Shown: positions 36,284 through 45,853 of the stretch, one piece after another
Position numbering within the stretch: the stretch's first letter is position 1
How the letters are laid out: each line of letters opens with the position of its first letter
Source of the DNA: JAJYTL01 sp046705265
Lineage (GTDB): Bacteria; Pseudomonadota; Alphaproteobacteria; Ferrovibrionales; Ferrovibrionaceae
Assembly: GCA_046705265.1 (NCBI GenBank)
Contig: JBJKQL010000008.1
Span: 5,795 to 69,794 of the forward strand
Length of the DNA stretch: 64,000 nucleotides
Reading direction: 5' to 3'
Notes under the pieces: model-generated
The model's database searches: none
What the model saw: the letters and a program-made list of their open reading frames with translations, nothing else
What the model was told of the DNA's origin: nothing
Position numbers and translations under genes: made by a program

Positions 36284-38002
36284 TTATTTCGCCGGCAAGC
36301 CGACCGCCGGTTTGCCGAACAGGTATCCCTGCCCGTAGTCGACGCCGAGCCCGGCAAGCACCCGGACTGCCGCTTCGGTTTCGATCATTTCGGCGATGGT
36401 GCGGATATCGAGGTCGCGGCAGAGCTGAATGATGGCCTTGACGAATGGCACGTGGCGCTGCTCCTTGTGGATCTCGCGCACATAGGTGCCGTCGATCTTG
36501 ACGAAGTCGACCGCGAGGTGCTGCAAATACTGCAGATCGCTGGAACCGGCGCCAAAATCGTCGAGACAGACCGGATGACCGTCGGTGCGGAACTGATCGA
36601 TGATGCGGCGCGCGGCCGGAAGATCGCTGATACGCGAGGATTCGGTGATTTCAAGCAGGATCGCCCCTGGATCCAGGCGGTAGGAGCGGAGGAGTTCCGT
36701 GAGCTGGTTGACGAAACCATCGGCCGTCAACGAACTCCCGGAAATGTTGATCGCAACCGCGTAGTTCAAGCCCTGAAGCTTGGCGCGAGAAACCGCCGCC
36801 AGCACGTCGCCCGACACCGCGAGATCGAGTTCGCAGGCAAGCCCGACGCCCTCGGCGAACAGCACAGAGCTCGCCGGTGAGGCCTGATCGGCGAGGCGCA
36901 TCAGCGCTTCGAAGTGATGCAGGGTTCGATCGCCGAGAGAGACGATCGGCTGGTAGGCAAGGCGGAAACGGTGGCCGGCAATGACGCTGCGGAGCGTGTT
37001 GATGCGAGCCACGGTATCACCGAGAAGAGCCGGCGACTGGGCGGAAAATTCGCGACTCGTTAGATCGATCTTGCCTTCAGCAAACTGGTTCAGCGTATAG
37101 CGGAGCGCGCGCATGGCGTCCTTCTCGGAGCCGGGCTGCGCGGCGAGCTGAAAAGCGACGCCTGTGACCTCGATCTTATCGGCGTGCTCAGGTGCCCTCT
37201 CGTGCACGAGCGCGCTGATCTCGGCTTTGATATTTTCGACCGGGGCCGTGTGTTCCGAGATGAAGGCGTACCGCCCGTCACCAAGCCGGGTTGCCGCCCC
37301 TTGCAATGACCGCCGCTTAAGAAACCTCGCGATCGCTCCTGAAAGCTCGTGTCCAAAGCCTTTCTTGGCAAGCGCCCCCTCGGCCTGATCAAGACCCTTG
37401 GCGTCGAGCAGGTTGACGCGATAGGGCTCCTCTTGACGCCCACGCTGTGCCAGGGCTTGACGCGCGATTTTGTCGAAGGCATTGGCGTCGAGAAGCCGGT
37501 TTGCCGGGTCGTCCGCCGCCGGAACCGCCGCCGGCGGTCTGGCCGAGGCGGCGGGCGCGACGGTAGCATCCGGTTCCGTTCGGCTGGCGCTGAAGGCGAG
37601 AAACACCGAGCCCGGCATCTGCGGCACGCACGAGCCCGCGACAGTGAGGGTGCGGCCCGAAGTCAAGGCGGTGAGGGTGGTCGCCGCGAAGCGGCCGCGT
37701 TCATCGGCCCTGGCCAGCGCCGCGTGAAGGGTGCTTTGGCTTGCGGCAAAAACCAGATCGAAGATCGAGCCGCCGACAAGTTCCTCGGGAAGCGCGCCGA
37801 AAAGCGACCGGGTGGCGCCGGCGGCATAGCGCACGACCCCGTCGCGGCCGATCTCGATCAGAGCATCAGCCGCGGCAAAGGCAAAAGCCAGAAATCGATC
37901 ACGCTCGACCCGAAGGCTGCCTGCACTTTCCACTGCTGTGCCTGACGTTAAAGATTGCCGATGGGACCCGCTAACCAGCTGCAAGACCTTATAAACCTGC
38001 AA
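36284..38002 (-). CDS. PAS / degenerate GGDEF / EAL cyclic-di-GMP phosphodiesterase
   Basis: Up to 572 aa. A PAS-like domain (about 35-135) is followed by an Ala/Pro linker. Residues about 170-310 look like a degenerate GGDEF fold, with RLGDGRYAFI where active cyclases have RxGGDEF. The EAL domain (about 335-568) keeps every metal and catalytic position I can place: Glu365 (FEALMR), Asn419, Glu451, Asp481-Asp482 (LDDFGAG), Lys502 (VKIDG), Glu538 and Gln558. It is therefore predicted to hydrolyse c-di-GMP. The frame begins at a TTG at 38002; a GTG at 37933 is an equally plausible start and would avoid overlapping the divergent gene. Confidence 0.87.
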   Translation of the reverse strand: MQVYKVLQLVSGSHRQSLTSGTAVESAGSLRVERDRFLAFAFAAADALIEIGRDGVVRYAAGATRSLFGALPEELVGGSIFDLVFAASQSTLHAALARADERGRFAATTLTALTSGRTLTVAGSCVPQMPGSVFLAFSASRTEPDATVAPAASARPPAAVPAADDPANRLLDANAFDKIARQALAQRGRQEEPYRVNLLDAKGLDQAEGALAKKGFGHELSGAIARFLKRRSLQGAATRLGDGRYAFISEHTAPVENIKAEISALVHERAPEHADKIEVTGVAFQLAAQPGSEKDAMRALRYTLNQFAEGKIDLTSREFSAQSPALLGDTVARINTLRSVIAGHRFRLAYQPIVSLGDRTLHHFEALMRLADQASPASSVLFAEGVGLACELDLAVSGDVLAAVSRAKLQGLNYAVAINISGSSLTADGFVNQLTELLRSYRLDPGAILLEITESSRISDLPAARRIIDQFRTDGHPVCLDDFGAGSSDLQYLQHLAVDFVKIDGTYVREIHKEQRHVPFVKAIIQLCRDLDIRTIAEMIETEAAVRVLAGLGVDYGQGYLFGKPAVGLPAK

Positions 38003-38073
38003 TGGTTAATAATCCGCTAAAGGGGTTTTCGGGCGGCTTGTCAGCCGCGCCGCAAGCGGGCAAAGTGGCCTCC

Positions 38074-38790
38074 ATGCTGGAACAACCGCAACGGACCGCG
38101 CGACCGCCCGAACGGTCGGTCGAGGCGTGGATTTTTGACCTCGACAACACTCTCTATCCGGTGAGGACCAATCTCTTTGCCTCTGTCAGCCAGCGCATCG
38201 GGCAATACATCGCACGCTACTTCGATATCGATCTCGCGGAAGCCCGCAGGCTTCAGCGCCGCTATTTCCTTGAATACGGGACCTCGCTCAGAGGGCTGAT
38301 GACGGTGCACAACATCCCGCCCCAGGAATTTCTCGATTACGTCCACGATATCGAACTCGACATGCTGGACCCCTGGCCCCAACTCGACCACGCGCTGGCG
38401 CGGCTCCCTGGACGCAAGGTGATCTTCACCAACGCCGCCGAAAGCTACGCGAGGCGGGTCATCGCCAAGCTTGGCATTGACCGCCATTTTACCGGCATTT
38501 TCGATGTCGTCGCCGCGAGATACCTGCCGAAGCCCGACCCCGCGCCTTATGCCAAGCTTTGCGCCAAGTATGACATCCGGCCTCATCAAGCGGTAATGGT
38601 CGAGGATTTGCCGGCAAATCTCGCCCCCGCTCATGAACTTGGCATGACGACGGTCTGGGTGCCGAGCCACGCCGATTGGCGTGCCGCCGATCCCGATCTT
38701 TCCCATATCGATCACGTGGTCGAAGACCTGCCCGCTTGGCTCGGGGAACAGGCGCAGGTGCAGATGGCGCTGCGGCGACCCGGCGATTGA
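38074..38790 (+). CDS. HAD-family pyrimidine 5'-nucleotidase-like phosphatase
   Basis: 238 aa from ATG 38074; an ATG at 38002 would add 24 residues and overlap the EAL gene start. HAD motif I is WIFDLDNTLYP, motif II VIFTNAAE, and motifs III/IV KPDPAPYAKLC with VMVEDLPANLAPA. The cap segment MTVHNIPPQEFLDYVHDIELD is typical of the SDT1/pyrimidine nucleotidase branch. It probably dephosphorylates nucleotides; the exact substrate is not fixed by sequence. It sits upstream of dapD in the same orientation. Confidence 0.85.
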   Translation: MLEQPQRTARPPERSVEAWIFDLDNTLYPVRTNLFASVSQRIGQYIARYFDIDLAEARRLQRRYFLEYGTSLRGLMTVHNIPPQEFLDYVHDIELDMLDPWPQLDHALARLPGRKVIFTNAAESYARRVIAKLGIDRHFTGIFDVVAARYLPKPDPAPYAKLCAKYDIRPHQAVMVEDLPANLAPAHELGMTTVWVPSHADWRAADPDLSHIDHVVEDLPAWLGEQAQVQMALRRPGD

Positions 38791-38889
38791 CAGCGCGTCC
38801 GCTGCCGGTATTGTTCGCGCCGAAGCGTCACCGGCCCCAGTGATAACGGTCCGGTTGTCAATCGTTCTATCCGAGACCATGGGAAAGCC

Positions 38890-39732
38890 ATGCCGCCAGC
38901 TGACATCAAGACCACTATCGAAGCGGCATGGGAAACGCGGGCGCAGCTTTCTCCAGCCAGCAAAGGCCCTGTGCGCGAGGCCGTGGAGGCCGCGCTCGAC
39001 GGACTTGACCGCGGGACCTATCGCGTCGCCGAAAAGAGCGTTCAAGGCTGGCAGGTGCATCAGTGGCTGAAAAAGGCGGTGCTCCTGTCGTTCCGCCTGA
39101 ACGACATGGCGCCGATCATCGGCGGGCCGGGGGGCGATGCGGCGTGGTTCGACAAGGTGCCGTCCAAATTCGCCGGTTGGGGCGAAGCGGAATTCCGCCG
39201 GGCGAGCTTTCGCGCTGTGCCGGGGGCGATTGTTCGCCGTTCGGCCTATATCGCGCCGGGCGTCGTGCTGATGCCCTCTTTCGTCAATCTCGGCGCTCAT
39301 GTCGGCGCCGACACCATGATCGACACCTGGGCGACGGTCGGCTCCTGCGCGCAGATCGGGAAGAAGTGCCATCTCTCAGGCGGCGTCGGCATTGGCGGCG
39401 TGCTCGAGCCGCTGCAAGCCAATCCCGTCATCATCGAGGATGACTGCTTCATCGGCGCGCGTTCGGAAGTGGCCGAAGGCGTGGTGGTGGAGCAAGGCGC
39501 GGTTCTCTCGATGGGTGTGTTTCTCGGCGCCTCGACCCGGATCGTCGATCGGGGAACGGGCGAGGTGCATGTCGGTCGGGTGCCGGCCTATTCCGTGGTG
39601 GTGCCGGGCTCGTGGCCAGGTAAGCCGATCAACGGTCAGCCCGGTCCGAGCACCTATTGCGCGGTGATCGTGAAGCGGGTCGACGCAGGCACCCGCGCCA
39701 AGACGTCGATCAACGACCTTCTGCGCGACTAG
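38890..39732 (+). CDS. dapD: Tetrahydrodipicolinate N-succinyltransferase
   Basis: 280 aa. It transfers succinyl from succinyl-CoA to tetrahydrodipicolinate on the way to lysine and meso-diaminopimelate. The left-handed beta-helix is visible as hexapeptide repeats ([40 protein letters not shown]), after a helical N-terminal domain. It ends with TKRVDA...[13 protein letters not shown] sequence as in the family. dapE lies downstream after one gene. Confidence 0.95.
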   Translation: MPPADIKTTIEAAWETRAQLSPASKGPVREAVEAALDGLDRGTYRVAEKSVQGWQVHQWLKKAVLLSFRLNDMAPIIGGPGGDAAWFDKVPSKFAGWGEAEFRRASFRAVPGAIVRRSAYIAPGVVLMPSFVNLGAHVGADTMIDTWATVGSCAQIGKKCHLSGGVGIGGVLEPLQANPVIIEDDCFIGARSEVAEGVVVEQGAVLSMGVFLGASTRIVDRGTGEVHVGRVPAYSVVVPGSWPGKPINGQPGPSTYCAVIVKRVDAGTRAKTSINDLLRD

Positions 39733-39756
39733 CAGTCTTCGGAAAGGGCGTTTTGG

Positions 39757-40821
39757 ATGGCTTCCTCTTCCAGCGATTCTGCTTCCGGCCTCGGGACCAT
39801 CGTCCCGCAACGCCTGACGGTCGCGGACTTTCGCCTGACTTCCGGCGACGTTCTTCCACAAGCAACCATCGCCTACGAAACCTACGGCCGGCTTGCCGCG
39901 GATAAGCGGAACGCCGTTCTTATCACCCACGGCTATACGTCGAGCGCCCATGCCGCCGGCTTGAACGCGGCTGGCGAACCCGGTTGGTGGGACAACATTA
40001 TTGGTCCCGGCAAGGCGATCGATACGGACCACGTCTTCGCCATCGCCTCCAACATGCTGGGATCAAGTTTGGGATCGACCGGTCCCGGCAGCATCGATCC
40101 GCGGACAGGCGAGCCCTATGGCCCTGATTTTCCCGAGATTACGCTCGCCGATATCGTCAATCTGCAGAAGGCGCTCTTGGATCACTTGGGGATTTCGCAT
40201 CTGATCGCCGTGGCCGGGATTTCCTTCGGCGGCTATCAGGCATTTCAGTGGGGCGTGAGCTATCCCGACTTCATGAATGGCCTCGTGCCGGTGGTGACGG
40301 CGCCGCAAGGCCGCGCTGTCGATCTCAGAGACCCCGATCCGTTGCAGAAGCTGCTCAAGGACCCGAACTGGAACGGTGGCCGGTTCTATGATCGGGGCGG
40401 TGTCTTCGACACGCTTGCCGATGTGCGCTACGACTTTCTTCAGCTTTATGGCCTGGCGGAGCAGCTTGAGGCGCGCTTTCCTGACGTGATGGCGCGCCAA
40501 GCCGAGCTTCGGCGCCAGGCGGCGGCCTGGGCGCGGACCTTCGACGCCAATTCGCTTTTCGTGTTGCGTCGCGCGGCAAGCCGCTTTTCGGTCGAGAGTG
40601 AACTCGGAAAAATTCGCGCCAAGGTGCTTTACGTTCTCTCCTCCACTGACCAGCTGTTTCCGCCGGGCTTGGCGCCTGCGGTGATGGCGAAGCTGAAGGC
40701 GGCTGGCGTCGATGCCGAATACGTCGAGATCGAGACCGCTTTCGGTCATCTGGCGAGCAACCCCGAGGCCGCCAAATGGGCGCCGCGGCTTAAGGCCTTC
40801 ATGGCCTCCCTTGGGGCCTGA
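39757..40821 (+). CDS. MetX-like alpha/beta-hydrolase (homoserine acyltransferase family)
   Basis: 354 aa. AAAGGGCG precedes the ATG. The fold and order match homoserine O-acetyltransferase: AYETYGRLAADKRNAVLITH, SNMLGSSLGSTGP and the nucleophile elbow GISFGGYQAFQWG, where classical MetX has GGSMGGMQALEW. The triad aspartate is in SSTDQLFPP and the histidine in FGHLASN. All triad residues are present, but the elbow and His region differ from biochemically known MetX. It lies between dapD and dapE, 24 bp from each. Homoserine acylation for methionine, or another acyl transfer or hydrolysis, are both possible. Confidence 0.7.
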   Translation: MASSSSDSASGLGTIVPQRLTVADFRLTSGDVLPQATIAYETYGRLAADKRNAVLITHGYTSSAHAAGLNAAGEPGWWDNIIGPGKAIDTDHVFAIASNMLGSSLGSTGPGSIDPRTGEPYGPDFPEITLADIVNLQKALLDHLGISHLIAVAGISFGGYQAFQWGVSYPDFMNGLVPVVTAPQGRAVDLRDPDPLQKLLKDPNWNGGRFYDRGGVFDTLADVRYDFLQLYGLAEQLEARFPDVMARQAELRRQAAAWARTFDANSLFVLRRAASRFSVESELGKIRAKVLYVLSSTDQLFPPGLAPAVMAKLKAAGVDAEYVEIETAFGHLASNPEAAKWAPRLKAFMASLGA

Positions 40822-40845
40822 TCCGGAAGGCGGGAGGGCAAGCCG

Positions 40846-42012
40846 ATGACGGCCGCGAACTCTTCCGGCGCACTCGATCTCGCCTCGGCGCTGATGCGCT
40901 GCAGAAGCGTGACGCCTGCCGACGACGGCGCCATCGCCGTGGTGCAGGCGGCGCTTTCGCCGCTCGGTTTTCGTTGCTACCCGCTGACCTTCAGCGCGGA
41001 AGGCACGGCGCCGGTCGCAAACCTTTATGCCCGGCTTGGGGACCGGGGCCCGAATTTCTGTTTCTGCGGCCATACCGACGTGGTGCCGGCTGGGGACGCG
41101 GGCGCTTGGGGCAGCGATCCTTTTGAACCCATAGTCCGCGACGGCCGGCTTTATGGTCGTGGTGCCGCCGACATGAAGGGCGCGATCGCCTGCTTCGTCG
41201 CCGCCGTGGCCCGCGTCAAAGCGGCGCGCAAGGGCAAGCTGCCGGGGTCGGTCAGCCTCCTCATTACCGGCGACGAGGAAGGCATCAACATCAATGGCAC
41301 GGTCAAAGTGCTGCGCTGGATGGCCGAGCGGGGCGAGAAGATCGATGCTTGTCTTGTCGGCGAGCCGACCAATCCGCTTCGTCTCGGCGAGATGATCAAG
41401 GTCGGTCGCCGCGGATCGCTCTATGGCAAGCTCACCGTCTACGGCGCGACCGGCCATATCGCCTATCCCGATCTTGCCGACAATCCGATCCCGCGGCTCC
41501 TTCGCATGCTGACGGCGATCGATAATCACCGTCTGGATGAGGGTTATGCTAATTTTCAGCCATCCAACCTCGAGATCGTCGATCTTGAGGTTGGCAACCC
41601 GGCGCGGAACGTCATCCCGGCGAAGGCGAGCGCTCTGTTCGGCATCCGCTTCAATCCGAACCATACATCGGCGAGCCTCGATGTTTGGCTGCGCCAGATC
41701 TGTGACGCCGTAGGCGGCGATTACACGCTCGACATCGACGTGAGCGGCGAGCCTTTCTATACCGAACCCGGACCGTTGAGCGACCTCATCGCCGCCGCGA
41801 TTGTCTCGGTTACCGGTCTCACGCCGGAACTTTCCACCACCGGCGGCACCTCCGATGCCCGGTTCGTGCGTGCCTATTGCCCGGTCGTCGAGTTCGGCCT
41901 CATCAGCCAGACCATGCATAAGGTGGACGAGAATGCGTCGCTCGCCGACCTTGCCAAGCTGACCGATATCTATTCGGAGCTTTTGGAGCGCTGGTTCGCT
42001 TCGCTGCCGTAA
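40846..42012 (+). CDS. dapE: Succinyl-diaminopimelate desuccinylase
   Basis: 388 aa M20 metallopeptidase-fold enzyme releasing succinate from N-succinyl-LL-diaminopimelate. Metal ligands and catalytic residues appear in [30 protein letters not shown] and the C-terminal [18 protein letters not shown] is upstream. The last 43 bp overlap the end of truA on the opposite strand, so both C-termini share DNA. Confidence 0.95.
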   Translation: MTAANSSGALDLASALMRCRSVTPADDGAIAVVQAALSPLGFRCYPLTFSAEGTAPVANLYARLGDRGPNFCFCGHTDVVPAGDAGAWGSDPFEPIVRDGRLYGRGAADMKGAIACFVAAVARVKAARKGKLPGSVSLLITGDEEGININGTVKVLRWMAERGEKIDACLVGEPTNPLRLGEMIKVGRRGSLYGKLTVYGATGHIAYPDLADNPIPRLLRMLTAIDNHRLDEGYANFQPSNLEIVDLEVGNPARNVIPAKASALFGIRFNPNHTSASLDVWLRQICDAVGGDYTLDIDVSGEPFYTEPGPLSDLIAAAIVSVTGLTPELSTTGGTSDARFVRAYCPVVEFGLISQTMHKVDENASLADLAKLTDIYSELLERWFASLP

Positions 42013-42743
42013 TCGACACGAACGAGATAAAGACCGGCTGCCGGCGCGGTGGGCCCGGCTGCGCCGCGATCTTTGGCTGCCAGCGCCTCGGCGAGATCGC
42101 TGGCCAGCCATTTGCCCTCGCCGACAAGCTTGAGCGAGCCCACCATGGCGCGCACCTGATTGTGCAAGAATGAGCGTGCCGAAGCGTCGATCCGCACTTC
42201 GTCGCCGTCCCGCCGTACGCCGAGCCGATCCAGTGTTTTCACCGGCGAGCGCGCCTGGCAGGCGCTGGCGCGAAAACTCGAGAAATCGTGGCGGCCGCAA
42301 AGCAGCGCCGCTGCCTCGTTCATGGCCTCGGCGTCAAGATCGGTTGGTACCCACCAGATGCGGTTCCGATCGAGCGTCGGCGGTGCCCGGCGATTGAGAA
42401 TGCGGTAAAGGTAATGGCGCGCGGTCGCGGAAAAGCGGGCATGGAAATCGGCTGTCGCTCTGTCTGTCCGCCGGACGACGATGGGCTGCGGCCGCAGGTG
42501 GAAATTGAGTGCTTGCATCACCCGCTCGGGCTCGAAATCGCGGGCAAGATCGAAGTGCGCGACTTGGCCCAAGGCATGCACGCCGGCGTCGGTCCGCCCG
42601 GCACCGGTCACCGTGACACGCTCGGCGCTGAAGCGGAGCACGGCCTCTTCCAGGCATGCTTGCACGCTTGGCCTGCCGTCCTGCCGCTGCCAGCCGGCGA
42701 GCCCGGTGCCATCGTATTCGATCGTGAGCTTGAAGCGCGGCAT
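41970..42743 (-). CDS. truA: tRNA pseudouridine(38-40) synthase
   Basis: 257 aa. TruA modifies U38-40 in tRNA anticodon arms. Signatures: the N-terminal [14 protein letters not shown] and the catalytic [14 protein letters not shown] with its aspartate, plus [16 protein letters not shown] and [12 protein letters not shown]. The C-terminal tail beyond LYLVRVDYG overlaps dapE. Its start overlaps the fmt stop by one base. Confidence 0.95.
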   Translation of the reverse strand: MPRFKLTIEYDGTGLAGWQRQDGRPSVQACLEEAVLRFSAERVTVTGAGRTDAGVHALGQVAHFDLARDFEPERVMQALNFHLRPQPIVVRRTDRATADFHARFSATARHYLYRILNRRAPPTLDRNRIWWVPTDLDAEAMNEAAALLCGRHDFSSFRASACQARSPVKTLDRLGVRRDGDEVRIDASARSFLHNQVRAMVGSLKLVGEGKWLASDLAEALAAKDRGAAGPTAPAAGLYLVRVDYGSEANQRSKSSE

Positions 42744-43669
42744 CAGCCGAGCAGGGTGCCACGCGGCAGGGGAAAGCCGCGCAGGAACTCGGCGGCGGCA
42801 AGCGGAGCCTTGCCCGGCCGTTGCAGGGTGAGGAGCTGAAGCCGGCCCGCGCCGCAGGCAACGGTGAGCCGATCGTCAAGCACGGTGCCGGGGGTTTGCG
42901 GAGGCTCGCCAGGAATCACCGCCGCCTTCAAGGCCTTGATGCGGACGCCACCGCATTCGAACCAGGCGCCGGGCAGCGGCGTGAAGGCGTGAATCCGGCG
43001 CGCGATAATTGCGGCGTCGTGGCGCCAATCGATGCGGGCCTCGTCTTTTGTGATCTTTGTCGCATAGGTGGCGCCGGTCTCGGCCTGCGGTACCGCCTTA
43101 ATGGTGCCGGCCTCGACCTTGGCCAGAGTTTCAACCAAGAGTGCGGCCCCGGCTTTGGCGAGCACATCGTGCAGCATGCCAGCGTCTATCCCGGGCTCGA
43201 TCGCGAACTTGCGTGTCGCCAGCACCGGCCCAGTGTCGAGTCCGGCATCCATCTGCATGATCGAGATACCGGTCTCGTGGTCGCCGGCAAGGATCGCGTG
43301 CGCGATCGGCGCTGCACCGCGCCAGCGCGGCAAAAGCGAGGCATGGACGTTGAAGCAGCCGAGCCGCGTTCCAGCCAGCATCGTGGCCGGCAGGATCAGG
43401 CCATACGCTGCGACCACGGCCGCATCAGCCTTGAAGGCGGCAAAGGCCTGATATTCCGCCAGGTCTTTCAGCGTGGCTGGCGTGCGCATGGGAATGCCGT
43501 GCGAGGTCGCGAAAGCGCCGACCGGGGACGGCGTCGGCCGGTGGCCGCGGCCGGCTGGGCGCGGCGGCTGGGTATAGACGCAAACGACATGGTGACCGGC
43601 GGCGAGGAGCGCTTCGAGCATCGAAACGGCGAAGGCCGGGGTTCCCATGAAAATAAGATCGAGCGCCAT
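42743..43669 (-). CDS. fmt: Methionyl-tRNA formyltransferase
   Basis: 308 aa; formylates initiator Met-tRNA using 10-formyl-tetrahydrofolate. The catalytic triad Asn-His-Asp is visible in [18 protein letters not shown] and [11 protein letters not shown]. The start [19 protein letters not shown] is typical, and the C-terminal tRNA-binding OB fold is present. It lies in a def-fmt-truA run. Confidence 0.95.
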   Translation of the reverse strand: MALDLIFMGTPAFAVSMLEALLAAGHHVVCVYTQPPRPAGRGHRPTPSPVGAFATSHGIPMRTPATLKDLAEYQAFAAFKADAAVVAAYGLILPATMLAGTRLGCFNVHASLLPRWRGAAPIAHAILAGDHETGISIMQMDAGLDTGPVLATRKFAIEPGIDAGMLHDVLAKAGAALLVETLAKVEAGTIKAVPQAETGATYATKITKDEARIDWRHDAAIIARRIHAFTPLPGAWFECGGVRIKALKAAVIPGEPPQTPGTVLDDRLTVACGAGRLQLLTLQRPGKAPLAAAEFLRGFPLPRGTLLG

Positions 43670-43710
43670 CAGGCCGTGCCGCCCGCATTAACCGGGATTC
43701 GCCGCTCGCC

Positions 43711-43736
43711 GCATGTCCCGAAGAACCGGAACATGC
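43711..43736. repeat. Hairpin between def and fmt
   Basis: GCATGTCCCG at 43711-43720 and CGGAACATGC at 43727-43736 form a 10-bp stem with one mismatch and a 6-base loop, immediately after the def stop on the minus strand. No T-run follows, so partial attenuation or mRNA-end protection is more likely than full termination. Confidence 0.45.
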
Positions 43737-43737
43737 G

Positions 43738-44256
43738 TCAGCTCGCTACGGCTTGGAGCTTCTTCTGCTTGGAAAGACGGCGCAAGATCATGTTTCGCTT
43801 GAGGGTGGAGATGCGGTCGACGAAGAGCACGCCCTTCAAATGATCCATCTCGTGCTGAATGCAGACCGCGAGCATGCCTTCGGCCCTCAACGTCTGTGGC
43901 TTGCCCCAATAGTCGAGATAGGCGACCTCCACCGTCTCGTGGCGCTTTACGTCCGCGTATTGGCTTGGCAGTGACAGGCAGCCCTCCTCCTGCATCACCG
44001 TGGTCTCGGAAGCGGAGACGATTCTCGGGTTCACGAGATAGAGCGGCTCAGGGTCCTTGGGAGCCGAGAGGTCGATCACGATCACGTTTTTCGGCACCCC
44101 GATCTGGATCGCAGCGAGGCCGATGCCAGCCGCGGCGTACATGGTCTCGCGCATGTCGTTCATCAGCCGGCGCAAACCTTCATTGACCGTGCCGACAGGC
44201 TCGGACTTCACCTTGAGCCGAGGGTCCGGGGCAACGATGATCGGGCGGATGGCCAT
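43738..44256 (-). CDS. def: Peptide deformylase
   Basis: 172 aa metalloenzyme removing the N-formyl group from nascent proteins. All three motifs are intact: GIGLAAIQIG, EEGCLSLP (metal Cys) and QHEMDHLKGVLFVDR (HExxH). It heads the def-fmt-truA operon, which is divergent from rmuC across 144 bp. Confidence 0.96.
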   Translation of the reverse strand: MAIRPIIVAPDPRLKVKSEPVGTVNEGLRRLMNDMRETMYAAAGIGLAAIQIGVPKNVIVIDLSAPKDPEPLYLVNPRIVSASETTVMQEEGCLSLPSQYADVKRHETVEVAYLDYWGKPQTLRAEGMLAVCIQHEMDHLKGVLFVDRISTLKRNMILRRLSKQKKLQAVAS

Positions 44257-44400
44257 GAATTTCGCTCTAGGAGGTCGAACTTACCACTGGTAGGTATTGC
44301 AGCGGCCGGCCGGCGTCAAGCTGCGCGGCGCCGGAGCGGCGGCGCGTGGGCGCCGGATGGGCGGCTGGAACGCTCCGACCACCGAACGGGAGCTTCGCGA

Positions 44401-45576
44401 ATGACTTTGCCTTTTATCCTCCTCGCGGCTGTGGTCGTCGCCAGCCTTGGCCTCGGCATTTTCCTGTTTCGACGGCTGCGCACGGGCGGCGGCGCCACTG
44501 AGTTTCAAGCCGTTGCCGAGAAGGTCGAGGCCCTGGCCGCGACCCAGAACCAGCTCGCCGGACGGCTTGCCGCACTTGGGGAAGGTGCCGCGGCGGCCCA
44601 GGCCGAGCTCACGCGCACGTTGGCCGAGCGGCTCGATGCCGTGACCAAGGGGGTCGGCGAGAGCCTGGACAAGACTACCGAGAAGACTGGTAAGGCCTTG
44701 GGTGATCTCGAAACCCGTCTTGCCCGTATCGACGAGGCACAGAAGCGCCTGAGTGAGCTTTCCGGCCAGGTCATTCGGCTCCAAGACATCCTCGACAACA
44801 AGCAGCGTCGCGGCGCCTTCGGCGAGCAGATACTCGACCAGCTGGTGGCCGACGCGCTCCCTAAGGGAATTTACGAGTTCCAGGTTGCCCTTTCGCCGGG
44901 AACGCGCGTCGATTGCTTGGTTAAGCTGCCACATCCGCCGGGGCCGGTCGCGATCGACGCCAAGTTTCCGCTTGAGAGCTATCGCGCCTTCGTCGCCGCG
45001 ACCGAGGACGCCGCGCGCACCACCGCCGGCCGCAAGCTCTCGGCCGACATGCACAAGCACGTTTCCGATATCGCCGAGAAGTATATCGTCCCGGGCGAGA
45101 CGGCCGATATCGCGCTCCTGTTTCTGCCATCGGAAGCGATCTACGCCGATCTGCATCGGGATTTTGCCAACGTGATCGAAAACGCCCGGCGTCGCCGGGT
45201 GTATATCGTCTCGCCAAATACCTTGATGGCAATGCTGACGACGATCGGTGCCATTTTGAAGGATGCCCGTGTTCGCGAACAGGCCGGCATCATTCAGACT
45301 GAGGTCGGGCGGCTCAAGGACGACGTGGTCCGGCTGTTGGAGCGGGTCCAAAACCTGAAACGGCATTTCGCGCAAGTGGAAAAGGACCTGAAGGAGGTCG
45401 AGGTCTCGGCCGGCAAGATTGGTCGCAAAGCGGACCACATTGGCGCGCTTCCCTTGGAAGACGAAGGGGTGAGCGAATCCAAGACCTTGAATGAAGCGAT
45501 CGAAAGCACACCTGTGCTCGCCCGGCGCCCTGCTGGACCCGCGTTGCCGTTTTCTGCGCCGGGCGAGCCGCGCTAG
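44401..45576 (+). CDS. rmuC: RmuC-family DNA recombination protein
   Basis: 391 aa. One N-terminal membrane helix (LPFILLAAVVVASLGLGIFLF) is followed by a long coiled coil (about 40-125) and the RmuC nuclease-like domain (LDNKQRRGAFGEQILDQLV, VAIDAKFPLESYRAFV, DIALLFLPSEAIYADL, VYIVSPNTLMAML). RmuC limits inversions at short inverted repeats in E. coli; the biochemical role is not settled. The start has GGGAG upstream. A terminator uses the stop codon region. Confidence 0.9.
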   Translation: MTLPFILLAAVVVASLGLGIFLFRRLRTGGGATEFQAVAEKVEALAATQNQLAGRLAALGEGAAAAQAELTRTLAERLDAVTKGVGESLDKTTEKTGKALGDLETRLARIDEAQKRLSELSGQVIRLQDILDNKQRRGAFGEQILDQLVADALPKGIYEFQVALSPGTRVDCLVKLPHPPGPVAIDAKFPLESYRAFVAATEDAARTTAGRKLSADMHKHVSDIAEKYIVPGETADIALLFLPSEAIYADLHRDFANVIENARRRRVYIVSPNTLMAMLTTIGAILKDARVREQAGIIQTEVGRLKDDVVRLLERVQNLKRHFAQVEKDLKEVEVSAGKIGRKADHIGALPLEDEGVSESKTLNEAIESTPVLARRPAGPALPFSAPGEPR

Positions 45577-45634
45577 CGGGAAGATCACGCCGGTCGGCCC
45601 GTCCAATCACCGCTAGGCGCGGTCCGTATTTTTT
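45568..45634 (+). terminator. Terminator overlapping the rmuC stop codon
   Basis: CCGCGCTAGCGG at 45568-45579, which includes the TAG stop, pairs with CCGCTAGGCGCGG at 45610-45622 with a single bulged base. A 30-base loop separates the arms, and TATTTTTT follows at 45627-45634. The stem is strong, although the loop is long. Confidence 0.5.
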
Positions 45635-45648
45635 CCTATGCTGCCGTG

Positions 45649-45846
45649 ATGTCCATAACCTTTCTCGTCGTCATCGGCCTTTTGCTCCTTTCGGTGGCGG
45701 GAGTCCTGGTGGCTGGAGTGGTTTCCATGGCGGTTGGCGGGGACTTCAATCGCAAGCATGGCAATCAGCTCATGCGCTGGCGGGTGATCCTGCAAGCGAC
45801 CACGATCTTCCTTTTGTTTGTTGCCTATCTGATGTACGGGCACTGA
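45649..45846 (+). CDS. HIG1-domain twin-transmembrane protein
   Basis: 65 aa with two membrane helices (ITFLVVIGLLLLSVAGVLVA and VILQATTIFLLFVAYLMYG) joined by the basic loop FNRKHGNQLMRWR. This is the HIG1/hypoxia-induced-like family; relatives have been linked to respiratory complexes in eukaryotes and to cytochrome oxidase in alphaproteobacteria. The adjacent pduO and etfBA genes form a conserved neighbourhood. A GTG just upstream of the ATG is also possible. Confidence 0.85.
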   Translation: MSITFLVVIGLLLLSVAGVLVAGVVSMAVGGDFNRKHGNQLMRWRVILQATTIFLLFVAYLMYGH

Positions 45847-45853
45847 GGCGGCG

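Noticed and set aside
40063..42300. 745-codon open frame on the minus strand opposite the MetX-like gene and dapE
   Set aside because: Shadow frame of high-GC codon bias; its product is low-complexity Arg/Gly/Ala sequence with no domain, while the plus strand encodes two clear enzymes.
44281..45606. 441-codon minus-strand frame opposite rmuC
   Set aside because: Antisense artefact with no recognisable domain.
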